Assembly (NCBI GenBank): GCA_013823325.1
Contig: PNLY01000021.1
Coordinates: 1 to 64,000, forward strand
Direction: 5' to 3'
From: Methylobacterium sp.
Lineage (GTDB): Bacteria > Pseudomonadota > Alphaproteobacteria > Rhizobiales > Beijerinckiaceae
DNA: 64,000 nt
Both the position numbers and the translations under genes were made by a program. A model generated the notes under the pieces. It was not told the DNA's origin. It saw only the letters and a program-made list of their open reading frames with translations, and did no database searches. Of the stretch, positions 56,934 through 64,000 are shown in pieces; position 1 is the first letter of the stretch; each line of letters opens with the position of its first letter.

Positions 56934-57427
56934 GCTTCGTCCTTCGGGCGCTCGGCGACGGCAGCGCTGAGCTTGGCGCGCCAGGCGTCGAGCCGCTCGG
57001 CGAGGCCTTCGTCGGACAGTGCGAGCACGGCGGCGGCGAGCAGGGCGGCGTTGATCGCGCCGGCCTTGCCGATCGCGAGCGTGCCGACCGGGATGCCGCC
57101 CGGCATCTGCACGATCGAGAGCAGGCTGTCCTGGCCGGAAAGCGCCTTGGATTCGACGGGTACGCCGAAGACGGGCAGGGGCGTGAGCGAGGCCGTCATG
57201 CCCGGCAGATGCGCCGCGCCGCCGGCGCCGGCGATGATGACCTTGAAGCCTTCCGCCTTGGCGCCCTTGGCGAAGGCGACCATCCGATCGGGAGTGCGAT
57301 GGGCCGAGACGATGCGCGCGTCGAAGGCGATGCCGAGCTCGCCCAGCGTCTCGGCGGCATGGCGCATCGTCGCCCAGTCGGACTGGCTGCCCATGATGAT
57401 GGCGACGGGTGGGGTCGGCTCGGCCAT
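56930..57427 (-). CDS. purE: N5-carboxyaminoimidazole ribonucleotide mutase
   Basis: The 165-residue protein has the PurE motifs [22 protein letters not shown] and [14 protein letters not shown]. It moves the carboxyl group on the ring to make CAIR. The class I PurE-PurK pair is complete here. Confidence 0.96.
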   Translation of the reverse strand: MAEPTPPVAIIMGSQSDWATMRHAAETLGELGIAFDARIVSAHRTPDRMVAFAKGAKAEGFKVIIAGAGGAAHLPGMTASLTPLPVFGVPVESKALSGQDSLLSIVQMPGGIPVGTLAIGKAGAINAALLAAAVLALSDEGLAERLDAWRAKLSAAVAERPKDEA

Positions 57428-57528
57428 GAAATCAGCGCTTCCCGGCAGGAGGGAGGAAGCGCGCGATCTAGACCGGCCGCAGCGTCACAGGCAAGCGCCG
57501 AATCGGGATTCCGGCGGAATTTCCGTGC

Positions 57529-57747
57529 CTAAGCGATGATGTCAGGCGTCAGCTGGTCTTCGAGATGGGAGATGCGGTCGCGCAGATAGAGCTTGCGCTT
57601 CTTCAGGCGCTGAATCTGGATCTGGTTGACCGGGCCGAGGCGTTCGAGCGCATCGATGGCGCTATCGAGATCGCGATGTTCCTCGCGCAGACGCGCGAGC
57701 TCCGCCTGCAGGACCTCGATTTCCTCCTGGCTCAGTTCGAATCCCAT
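57529..57747 (-). CDS. DUF465/YdcH-family small coiled-coil protein
   Basis: The 72-residue protein is one long helix pair with heptads (LQAELARLREEHRDLDSAIDALE) and the DUF465 motif IQIQRLKKRKLYLRDRISHLED. The function of this conserved alphaproteobacterial family is unknown. It lies 101 bases upstream of purE in the same direction and is divergent from a second DUF465 gene across a 228-base gap that holds no other gene. Confidence 0.87.
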   Translation of the reverse strand: MGFELSQEEIEVLQAELARLREEHRDLDSAIDALERLGPVNQIQIQRLKKRKLYLRDRISHLEDQLTPDIIA

Positions 57748-57975
57748 GAAGCCGTCTCATCATCGCCGCGATCGCGGCCGACTATGCGCAGGCGCGGGCG
57801 GCCCGGCAAGGTGTCGCCGGCGCGATGCGGGCCGGCTCGCTCGCATTCATGAGCCTCGGGAAAGGTCTCGGAAGGGATCACAGAAACTCATGGTGCAGTG
57901 CACGTCTGCCCCGCAGACGTGAAGCCGGCTCTGTGTCAGACTTCTCTTGCTAGAACGCTCATCAGGAGGATCCAG

Positions 57976-58164
57976 ATGTCGCTGCAGACACATCTCGCCG
58001 AGCTCGAACGCAAGCATCGCCAGCTCGAGGAAGCCATCGCCCAGGCGGTCGCCAGCCCCTCGTCGAACGATCTTGGCGTGGCCGAGCTCAAGCGGAAGAA
58101 GCTGCTGCTGAAGGATGAGATCGAGCGCGTGCGGCTGACCATGCCGGCACCGACACTACACTGA
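57976..58164 (+). CDS. DUF465/YdcH-family small coiled-coil protein (second copy)
   Basis: The 62-residue protein has helical heptads (LAELERKHRQLEEAIAQAV) and VAELKRKKLLLKDEIERVR, the DUF465 pattern. ATG 57976 follows AGGAGGA. It is a paralogue of the gene at 57529-57747 but diverged. A clear terminator follows, so it is transcribed alone. Confidence 0.87.
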   Translation: MSLQTHLAELERKHRQLEEAIAQAVASPSSNDLGVAELKRKKLLLKDEIERVRLTMPAPTLH

Positions 58165-58218
58165 GATGACAGAGCGGGCCGCGGCGGTCCGTGACGAATT
58201 CGCGCAAGGCGCGCTTCA

Positions 58219-58247
58219 CCGGCCCCGAAAGGGGCCGGCTTTTTTTG
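58219..58247 (+). terminator. Rho-independent terminator after the second DUF465 gene
   Basis: CCGGCCCC-GAAA-GGGGCCGG is a perfect 8-base stem with a GAAA loop, followed by CTTTTTTT. Confidence 0.93.
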
Positions 58248-58350
58248 TGGGTATAGGCGTCGCGATCCGGCGCCGGCGTCGCTGGGAGGCCGGGCTTGGA
58301 GGAGATCGCGAGATCGTGCCAGAATGCGCGGAGCTTAGAGGGATGCACCG

Positions 58351-59196
58351 TTGGCCCGTGTCGATAGGCACAACACCACCCGCTACTGGAACGCGACCGG
58401 CGTCGACGGGCTCAGCTGCCTCCACGCCGATTTCACGACGCATGACTACGCGCCGCACCAGCATGACGCCTTTGTCGTCGCGGTGACGGAGAGCGGCGGC
58501 TCCGAGTTCAGGAGCCGTGGCCGCAGCGACGAGGCCCGCGAGAGCGTGCTGCTCGTCTTCAACCCCGCCGAGCCCCATTCCGGCCGCATGGGCTGGAGCA
58601 AACGCTGGCGCTACCGCTCGCTCTATCTGACGCAGCCCGCCATCGATCACGTCACCGCCGGTCTCGGCATCGACCGCCCGGCCTATTTCATGCGCAATGT
58701 CCTCGGCGATGCCGACCTGATCGCGGCCTTCGCCCGGCTGCACCGCAGCCTGGACGAGGGCCATGACCCGCTCGAGGAACACGAGCTCCTCGTCGCCAGC
58801 TTCGGCGAGCTTTTCACCCGTCACGGCGACGGGGCCCGTGCGATCCCGACTGTGTCGCGCGATGAGGCCGCGGTTTCGATCGTGGTGAAGCGGATGGCCT
58901 CGCAGCATGCCGAAAGTGGGCTGTCTCTCGACGAAATGGGGCTCTGGGTCGGCATGACCGCGTTCCAGCTCATCGGACTGTTCAAGCGCACGATCGGGCT
59001 GACACCCCACGCCTATCTGACACAGCTCCGGCTGAAGGCGGCAATCCGGGAGCTAAAGGCCGGCGTGCCGATCGCTGAGGCGGCGCTGGCCAGCGGCTTC
59101 TATGACCAGAGCGCGCTGACCCGGCACTTCAAGCGCTCCTTCGGCATCACACCCTTGCAGTACCAGCGGGCAGGGGCTGCCGGCCTTACCCGCTGA
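58351..59196 (+). CDS. AraC-family transcriptional regulator
   Basis: This 281-residue protein has an N-terminal AraC ligand-binding cupin (HDYAPHQHDAFVVAVTESG) and two C-terminal helix-turn-helices (LSLDEMGLWVGMTAFQLIGLFKRTIGLTPHAYL and PIAEAALASGFYDQSALTRHFKRSFGITPLQYQ). It starts at TTG 58351, after AGAGGGA. It precedes alaX and the DMT exporter gene and probably regulates that pair, as in many AraC-exporter pairs. Confidence 0.86.
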   Translation: MARVDRHNTTRYWNATGVDGLSCLHADFTTHDYAPHQHDAFVVAVTESGGSEFRSRGRSDEARESVLLVFNPAEPHSGRMGWSKRWRYRSLYLTQPAIDHVTAGLGIDRPAYFMRNVLGDADLIAAFARLHRSLDEGHDPLEEHELLVASFGELFTRHGDGARAIPTVSRDEAAVSIVVKRMASQHAESGLSLDEMGLWVGMTAFQLIGLFKRTIGLTPHAYLTQLRLKAAIRELKAGVPIAEAALASGFYDQSALTRHFKRSFGITPLQYQRAGAAGLTR

Positions 59197-59262
59197 CCTT
59201 TCAATTTCCGCCAATACCACGCTGAACGAGGCTGCCAGACTCCCCCGAAAAGGAGTCTTCGT

Positions 59263-59982
59263 GTGACGCGCTATTTCTGCCTGGACGAGCCGGAGGTGTT
59301 CGACCTCGAAACTACGGTCGTGGCCGCTGAGCCGGGCCGTGTCCGGCTCGATCGCTCGCCGTTCTACCCCGGCGGCGGCGGCCAGCTTCCCGACAAGGGG
59401 AGATTGCACTGGTCCGGTGGCGAGGTTGCGATCACCGGCTTCGAGACCGCGGGCGAAGGCATCTGGCACTTGCTAGGCGAGCCGATCTTGCTGACCGGCG
59501 CCGTGGTCGCCGAGGTCGACCGCCCGTTCCGGCAGCTGATGCGCGAGCTCCATACCGATCTGCACATCGTCAACGCGCTGGTTTACCAGGGCTTCGACGG
59601 CGCGCTCGTCACAGGCGTGCAGATGAACGAGGACGGCACGGCGCGGATCGATTTCGACCTGGCCGACGCCGACAATGAGCGTCTCCGTGGGCTCGAAGGC
59701 GCCATCAACGATGTGATCAGGCAGGACCTGCCGGTCCGCGAGACCTATGTCGGCGAGGGCGAGGCCTTCGACGAGCCCGGCCTGATCCGCTCGCGCTCGG
59801 TGACACCGCCGCCGACGGCCGACGGCCGGATCAGGGTCGTCGACATCGTCGGGCTCGATCGCCAGGCCTGCGGCGGCACGCATCTGGCGTCGACGGGGGC
59901 GTCGCGCCCGCTGCGGATCCTGAAGATCGACAATAAGGGCCGCCACAACCGCCGCCTGCGCATCGGCCTCGACGGCGTGTGA
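59263..59982 (+). CDS. Alanyl-tRNA editing protein AlaX
   Basis: This 239-residue free-standing editing domain has both zinc half-sites: HTDLHIVNAL and CGGTH (QACGGTHLAST). FYPGGGGQLPDKG is the usual N-terminal loop of AlaRS-type editing domains. It removes wrongly attached Ser or Gly from tRNA-Ala. It starts with GTG after AAAAGGAG. The stop overlaps an in-frame GTG of the next frame, and the exporter ATG follows 8 bases later. Confidence 0.9.
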   Translation: MTRYFCLDEPEVFDLETTVVAAEPGRVRLDRSPFYPGGGGQLPDKGRLHWSGGEVAITGFETAGEGIWHLLGEPILLTGAVVAEVDRPFRQLMRELHTDLHIVNALVYQGFDGALVTGVQMNEDGTARIDFDLADADNERLRGLEGAINDVIRQDLPVRETYVGEGEAFDEPGLIRSRSVTPPPTADGRIRVVDIVGLDRQACGGTHLASTGASRPLRILKIDNKGRHNRRLRIGLDGV

Positions 59983-59990
59983 GGCTGCCC

Positions 59991-60938
59991 ATGTCCGCCG
60001 TCCTTAAGGGGCTCTGGGCGCGGCCGTTGCTGCTGCTCTGGCTGCCGCCGCTGTTCTGGGCGGGAAACCTCGTTCTCGGACGTGCGCTGGGGCCGAGCTT
60101 CCCGCCGGTGTCGCTCGCTGTCGGGCGCTGGCTCGTGGCGCTGGCCTGCCTTGTTCCCTTCATCGGCCGGCAGGCCTGGCGGGAGCGGGCATTGCTGCGG
60201 CAGCACCTTGCCCTGATCGTCGCCTGCGGCGCCTTCGGCATCGCCGGCTACAATGCGCTGGGATATCTCGCACTGCGGACGACGCCGGCCGCCAGCGTCG
60301 CCTTCCTGAACTCGACCCTGCCGCTGATGGTGCCGCTCGCGGCTTTCGTGCTCGGCGTCGAGCGGGTCTCCGGCCGGACGCTCGCCGGCATTGCGCTGTC
60401 CTTCGCCGGTGTGGTCTGGATCGTCGCGCGCGGCGACCCGCAACAGCTGCGTGGATTGCGGGCCGATGGCGGCGAGCTGCTCGTGCTGATCGCCGTCGCC
60501 AATTACGCGATCTATTCCGTCCTGCTGCGGCGCAAGCCGGCGGCCTTGAGCCCGCTCGTCTTCCTGGCCGCGACCATGGCGGCGGGCCTGCTGGTGCTCG
60601 CACCGTTCTGGGCGTTCGAACTGGCGCAAGGCGCGCGCATTCCGACCGATGCCGGTTCGGTCGCGGCGGTTCTCTATATCGGCGTGTTCGCCTCGCTGAT
60701 CGCCTTCATCCTCTGGGGGCATTGCGTGGCGACGCTCGGGCCGAGCGTCACCGGTGTCTCGTTCCATCTGGTGGCGCTGTTCACGGCCCTGCTCGCGTTC
60801 GCAGTGTTAGGCGAGCCGGTGCACGGCTTCCATCTCGTCGGCATGGCGCTGATCCTTGCCGGGTTTTTCCTGGCGACCGGGCGATGGGCGGGCGCGGGGC
60901 TGCCATTTGCGCGGCACCCCCGCGTATCCAAGCTCTAA
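59991..60938 (+). CDS. EamA/DMT-family transporter
   Basis: The 315-residue protein has two EamA halves and about ten membrane segments, starting LLLWLPPLFWAGNLVLGRALGP and containing TPAASVAFLNSTLPLMVPL. It follows alaX directly and AraC in the same direction, so it is likely a regulated amino-acid or metabolite exporter. ATG 59991 is preferred over GTG 59979, which lies inside the alaX stop region. Confidence 0.87.
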   Translation: MSAVLKGLWARPLLLLWLPPLFWAGNLVLGRALGPSFPPVSLAVGRWLVALACLVPFIGRQAWRERALLRQHLALIVACGAFGIAGYNALGYLALRTTPAASVAFLNSTLPLMVPLAAFVLGVERVSGRTLAGIALSFAGVVWIVARGDPQQLRGLRADGGELLVLIAVANYAIYSVLLRRKPAALSPLVFLAATMAAGLLVLAPFWAFELAQGARIPTDAGSVAAVLYIGVFASLIAFILWGHCVATLGPSVTGVSFHLVALFTALLAFAVLGEPVHGFHLVGMALILAGFFLATGRWAGAGLPFARHPRVSKL

Positions 60939-60946
60939 GAGAGCCT

Positions 60947-62041
60947 ATGGATACCGTCGAGATCCTGCACAGGCTCGTCGCCTTCGACACCACCTCGCGG
61001 CGCTCCAATCTCGATCTGGTCAACTGGATCGCCGACTACCTCGACAAGGCGGGGGCGCGAATACGCCTGACCCGCGACGCCTCGGGCGAAAAGGCCAATA
61101 TCCTGGCGACGATCGGGCCCGATGAGCCGGGCGGCATCGTCCTCTCCGGCCATACCGATGTCGTCCCGGTCGACGATCAGGACTGGATAAGCGATCCATT
61201 CTCGCTCGCGAGCCGGGATGGGCGACTGCATGGCCGCGGCGCCGTCGACATGAAGGGCTTCGTCGCGGCCTGTCTCGCTGCCGTTCCGGGCTGGCAGGCT
61301 CAAAGGTTGCGGCGGCCGATCCATCTGGCCCTGTCCTATGACGAGGAGGTCGGCTGCCTCGGCGTTCCCCTGCTGATCGCCGACATGCTGGCGCATTGCC
61401 AGCTTCCGGCACTCGCCATCATCGGTGAGCCAACGCAGATGCGGATCGGGCTCAGCCATCGCGGCTTCTACGGCTATCGCAGCGTCTTCCACGGCCGCGC
61501 CGCCCATTCCAGCGATCCGCGTCTGGGCGTCAGCGCGATCGAGCCGGCTGCGGCATTCGTCGCGGCGCTTGCTGGTCTCGGAGGGGGCGAAGGCGGAATG
61601 ACCGTCAACATTGGCAAGATCGCCGGCGGCAGCGCCATCAACATCGTTCCCGAACGCTGCGAGGTCGTCTGGGAATTCCGGCCGCCAGACGAGGCCGCTG
61701 TCGGTGCCGTGGTTGCCGAGGTCGAGCGCTTCGCGGCCGAGCTGCCCGCCGGAGTGAGCGTCGAGACGATGCCACTGGCGCGTGTGCTGCCGCTCGACTG
61801 TGCGGCGAGCAGTCCAGCTGTCGGAGTGGCACGCGACCTTGGCTGCTTATGGCCGCCGATCGCGATGCCGTTCGGGACCGAGGCCGGTTTCTTCCAGCAG
61901 GCTGGGATTCCGGCTCTGGTTTGTGGCCCAGGCTCGATCGCGCAGGCGCATCAGCCGAACGAGTGGATCGCACGCGCCGAACTGGAGGCCGCGGATCGAT
62001 TTCTCGCGCGCATCGGCGGTTGGGCGGCAGCCGGGCGTTGA
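60947..62041 (+). CDS. M20-family deacetylase, ArgE-type
   Basis: The 364-residue zinc hydrolase has the ArgE/DapE pattern: LSGHTDVVPVDDQDW (His ligand and Asp), GRGAVDMKGFVA, SYDEEVGCLG (catalytic Glu pair), GEPTQM and the C-terminal GPGSIAQAHQPNEW with a His ligand. It fits acetylornithine deacetylase, splitting N-acetylornithine to ornithine and acetate, but related N-acyl amino acids are possible, especially since most alphaproteobacteria recycle acetyl groups with ArgJ. It begins 8 bases after the exporter stop. Confidence 0.87.
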   Translation: MDTVEILHRLVAFDTTSRRSNLDLVNWIADYLDKAGARIRLTRDASGEKANILATIGPDEPGGIVLSGHTDVVPVDDQDWISDPFSLASRDGRLHGRGAVDMKGFVAACLAAVPGWQAQRLRRPIHLALSYDEEVGCLGVPLLIADMLAHCQLPALAIIGEPTQMRIGLSHRGFYGYRSVFHGRAAHSSDPRLGVSAIEPAAAFVAALAGLGGGEGGMTVNIGKIAGGSAINIVPERCEVVWEFRPPDEAAVGAVVAEVERFAAELPAGVSVETMPLARVLPLDCAASSPAVGVARDLGCLWPPIAMPFGTEAGFFQQAGIPALVCGPGSIAQAHQPNEWIARAELEAADRFLARIGGWAAAGR

Positions 62042-62081
62042 GACTGGCTTTCCGGGTTTGGCTTGTGCCTTTTTTGTCGCT

Positions 62082-62124
62082 ATTGTTCCCAAAAAAGAAT
62101 AATACAAGAATTATTGGGAGCAAT
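62082..62124. promoter_or_regulatory. Nested palindrome in the promoter of the HTH-hydrolase operon
   Basis: ATTGTTCCCAA (62082-62092) and TTGGGAGCAAT (62114-62124) form an outer inverted repeat with one mismatch; AATAAT and ATTATT (62098-62103, 62110-62115) make an inner one. The region is AT-rich, unlike its surroundings, and ends 13 bases before the HTH gene. It is a likely operator for the HTH protein. Confidence 0.55.
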
Positions 62125-62136
62125 AGGGATGTTTGG

Positions 62137-62550
62137 ATGAATGTATTCCATACCGTCGAGCAGGTCGCGGAGCGCCTCGGACTGCATCCAAAGACCGTGC
62201 TCCGCTTCATTCGTGAAGGCCGGCTTCGCGCGACCCGGGTCGGCAAGTCCTATCGCATCGTCGCCTCCGATCTGGACGCCTTTGCCGGCGTGGATACGTC
62301 TGCCGCGAAGCGCTCCGTTCGCGTGACGTCGATCCTGGAGGTGGGCGATCTCGATCTCGACCGGGCGCAGACAATCGCGACCTTCCTGAGCGCGGCGATC
62401 ATGAGCACAGAGGCAAGGCCAGATGCGATCCAGCTGACGACAGCATTCGATGGCGCGGCCAGACTTCTCAAGGTCGTTATCATCGGCTCGCCGGCCGATA
62501 CAGCCCAGCTGCTCCAGCTTGCCCAGGTCCAGCTGGAGAACCTGCGATGA
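62137..62550 (+). CDS. Small regulator with excisionase/MerR-like helix-turn-helix (HTH_17)
   Basis: This 137-residue protein begins with an excisionase-type DNA-binding domain (FHTVEQVAERLGLHPKTVLRFIREGRLRATRVGKSYRI). The C-terminal 80 residues (SILEVGDLDLDRAQTIATFLSAAI onward) are unfamiliar and may sense a ligand or dimerise. The stop overlaps the hydrolase gene by 4 bases. The palindrome just upstream suggests autorepression. Confidence 0.83.
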   Translation: MNVFHTVEQVAERLGLHPKTVLRFIREGRLRATRVGKSYRIVASDLDAFAGVDTSAAKRSVRVTSILEVGDLDLDRAQTIATFLSAAIMSTEARPDAIQLTTAFDGAARLLKVVIIGSPADTAQLLQLAQVQLENLR

Positions 62551-63416
62551 CGACGGGGGCTTTCCGCTCAGCCGAGGGAGCCGAGACCGTACGGCGTCTC
62601 TATCGCAAGGTGCTGGACGGCTGGCCGGTGCCGGTCTGCGAATTGCGCCTGCCCACGCGCCAGGGCGAGACCTTCGTGCTGGCCTTTGGCCGGGAAGATG
62701 GGCCGCCGGTCGTCCTCCTCCACGGCGCGCAGGCCAATGCCGCGGCCTGGATTCTCGATGCGATGCCCTGGGCCGAGCATTTTAGGCTCTATGCCGTCGA
62801 CATGATCGGGGAGGCCGGTTTCAGCGCGCCCTCCCGTCCGCCTCTTGCTTCGGACGCGCATGCGCTCTGGCTCGACGATGTCATGTCCGAGCTTGGCCTG
62901 TCGCGAGCCGCGGTGGTCGGGGTCTCGCTCGGCGGCTGGCTGGCGCTGGACTATGCCAATCGCCGGCCGGATTTTGTCGAGCGGCTCGCCCTGATCTGCC
63001 CCGCCGGAATTGGGCGGCAGAAGAACTTCCTGCTGCGGGCGGCGCCCCTGCTCCTCCTCGGCTCATGGGGAAAGCGACGGATGCGCGAGCTCGTCCTGGG
63101 GCCTTCCGTAACCGAGCCGCCGGAGGCGCTGAAGCCTCTCATCGCCCTGATGCAAGCGATCGGGCGCTCGATCCGGCTTCGCCTGGAGACGATACCACGC
63201 CTGAGCGACGCCGAGCTGGCGAAGCTGAAGATGCCCATTCTGGCGATCATGGGCGGGCGGGACGTGCTGATCGATTCAGACGATACCCGCCGCCGGCTAC
63301 GGGCGTTCGCGCCGCAGGCCGAGATCAGATTCCTGCCCGAGGCGCTGCATTTCATTCAAGGGCAGTCGGAAGCGGTGCTGCGCTTTCTCGCCGACGAGCA
63401 GGCCCGCCATGGATAG
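62547..63416 (+). CDS. Alpha/beta hydrolase
   Basis: The 289-residue protein has an HG oxyanion loop (VVLLHGAQANAAAW, near 55-68), nucleophile Ser127 (GVSLGG), an Asp in MGGRDVLID and the His in EALHFIQGQ. It lies between the HTH gene and the DUF4180 gene with overlaps at both ends (4 and 8 bases). Substrate unknown; such hydrolases in regulator-linked operons often act on small esters or antibiotics. Confidence 0.86.
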   Translation: MTTGAFRSAEGAETVRRLYRKVLDGWPVPVCELRLPTRQGETFVLAFGREDGPPVVLLHGAQANAAAWILDAMPWAEHFRLYAVDMIGEAGFSAPSRPPLASDAHALWLDDVMSELGLSRAAVVGVSLGGWLALDYANRRPDFVERLALICPAGIGRQKNFLLRAAPLLLLGSWGKRRMRELVLGPSVTEPPEALKPLIALMQAIGRSIRLRLETIPRLSDAELAKLKMPILAIMGGRDVLIDSDDTRRRLRAFAPQAEIRFLPEALHFIQGQSEAVLRFLADEQARHG

Positions 63417-63783
63417 CGCAATTCTGGCGGTGGGCGGGCGCCGTATTCTGGTCTGCGCCTCGGCCGGACCCGTGCTGGCCAAGCCGGGCGACGCCAACGA
63501 CTTCCTGGCGGAGGCCTGGGCGCAGGAGGCCGACATGCTCGCCATTCCGTCCGAGCGCCTCGGCGAGGATTTTTTCGACCTGCGGAGCGGCCTTGCCGGC
63601 GAGGTCGGCCAGAAGTTCGCGAACTATCGAATGCCGCTCGTCGTCATCGGGGACCTGACACGATGGGCCGCTCAAAGCCGCGCTCTTCGCGACTATATTC
63701 GCGAGGCCAATGCCGGGAGCGGCCTCTGGTTCGTTGCCGATCAGGCCGAGTTGATCGAGAGGGTTTCGGCTGGTCGAGGGTGA
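63409..63783 (+). CDS. DUF4180-family protein
   Basis: This 124-residue protein fits the DUF4180 family (ADMLAIPSERLGEDFFDLRSGLAGEVGQKFANYRMPLVVIGD). The family has no firm function. It overlaps the hydrolase gene by 8 bases and ends the operon. It has no signal peptide or membrane segment. Confidence 0.82.
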   Translation: MDSAILAVGGRRILVCASAGPVLAKPGDANDFLAEAWAQEADMLAIPSERLGEDFFDLRSGLAGEVGQKFANYRMPLVVIGDLTRWAAQSRALRDYIREANAGSGLWFVADQAELIERVSAGRG

Positions 63784-63816
63784 TCCCGACCACCAGCGGA
63801 ACAATGGCGCGCGGTG

Positions 63817-64000
63817 CTACAGCGCCCGCGCCATTTCCCTCAGCTTGAATTTCTGGATCTTCCCCGTCGAGGTCTTGGGCACCTCGACGAAGACCACCGT
63901 CCGCGGGCATTTGAACGAAGCGAGCAGCGTCTTGCACCAGGCGATGATCTCGTCCTGCGTGGCTGATTGCCCCGGCTTCAGCTCGACGAAGGCGCAGGGT
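63817..64000 (-). CDS. Acyl-CoA synthetase, AMP-binding family, 3' end only
   Basis: The last 60 codons on the minus strand read as the C-terminal domain of an ANL-family acyl-CoA synthetase: CAFVELKPGQSATQDEIIAWCKTLL, then KCPRTVVFVEVPKTSTGKIQKFKLRE. The TGKIQK lysine is the adenylation Lys. The rest of the gene lies beyond the window edge. Confidence 0.85.
   Translation of the reverse strand, partial: PCAFVELKPGQSATQDEIIAWCKTLLASFKCPRTVVFVEVPKTSTGKIQKFKLREMARAL

Overview
The window is GC-rich DNA from an alphaproteobacterium, probably of the Hyphomicrobiales (a Bosea-like soil bacterium is my best guess). The reasons are the high-GC third-position bias in every gene, the short aa3-type oxidase subunit IV, the two YdcH/DUF465 genes beside purEK, and the dense set of ABC-transporter and catabolic operons. 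The genus is an inference. I see no tRNA, rRNA, CRISPR array, insertion sequence or prophage. Coding density is very high and many genes overlap by 4 bases.

Layout. (1) 1-9163: a 2-aminoethylphosphonate (AEP) island. It has an uptake ABC transporter (binding protein, ATPase, fused permease), a Na/Pi-cotransporter-type protein that may export phosphate, a LysR regulator, a PbfA-like PLP lyase and a hydroxyacid dehydrogenase. (2) 9172-14313: one-carbon metabolism, with FolD, PurU, a dimethylglycine/sarcosine dehydrogenase-type flavoprotein and a DeoR regulator. (3) 14446-19477: a 3-hydroxybenzoate-4-hydroxylase-like flavoprotein, a class II aldolase, a MarR regulator, a large inverted repeat and an orphan Bug-family binding protein. 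Two similar 21-base palindromes tie these genes into one likely MarR regulon. (4) 19509-28159: a peptide-type (Dpp/Opp) ABC transporter with a creatininase-family hydrolase, an unusual enolase-superfamily enzyme and an RpiR regulator, with two RpiR-type operator candidates. (5) 28289-33218: a cytochrome bo3 quinol oxidase operon (cyoABCD) plus SURF1, followed by an MFS transporter, a LysR regulator and an EamA exporter.

(6) 36693-47078: the most intriguing region. It holds an intradiol dioxygenase pair (pcaGH-like), a three-subunit HcnABC/opine-oxidase-type dehydrogenase, a DHDPS-family lyase, an SMP-30 lactonase, a family III CoA-transferase, a class III aminotransferase, a BKACE beta-keto-acid cleavage enzyme and an IclR regulator. 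A near-identical 20-base element lies before pcaG and before the aminotransferase, and a related palindrome lies before iclR, so the separate transcription units probably form one regulon for an aromatic or amine substrate that I cannot name. (7) 47182-64000: mostly housekeeping and scattered genes. These are a D-lactate-dehydrogenase-type flavoprotein, rmlD-rmlA, an orphan ABC ATPase lacking the Q-loop Gln and H-loop His, an ABC1/UbiB kinase, aa3 oxidase subunit IV, a hydrolase, a TPR lipoprotein, rpsU, purEK, two DUF465 genes, an AraC regulator, AlaX, a DMT exporter, an ArgE-type deacetylase, a small HTH-hydrolase-DUF4180 operon behind a palindromic promoter, and the 3' end of an acyl-CoA synthetase.
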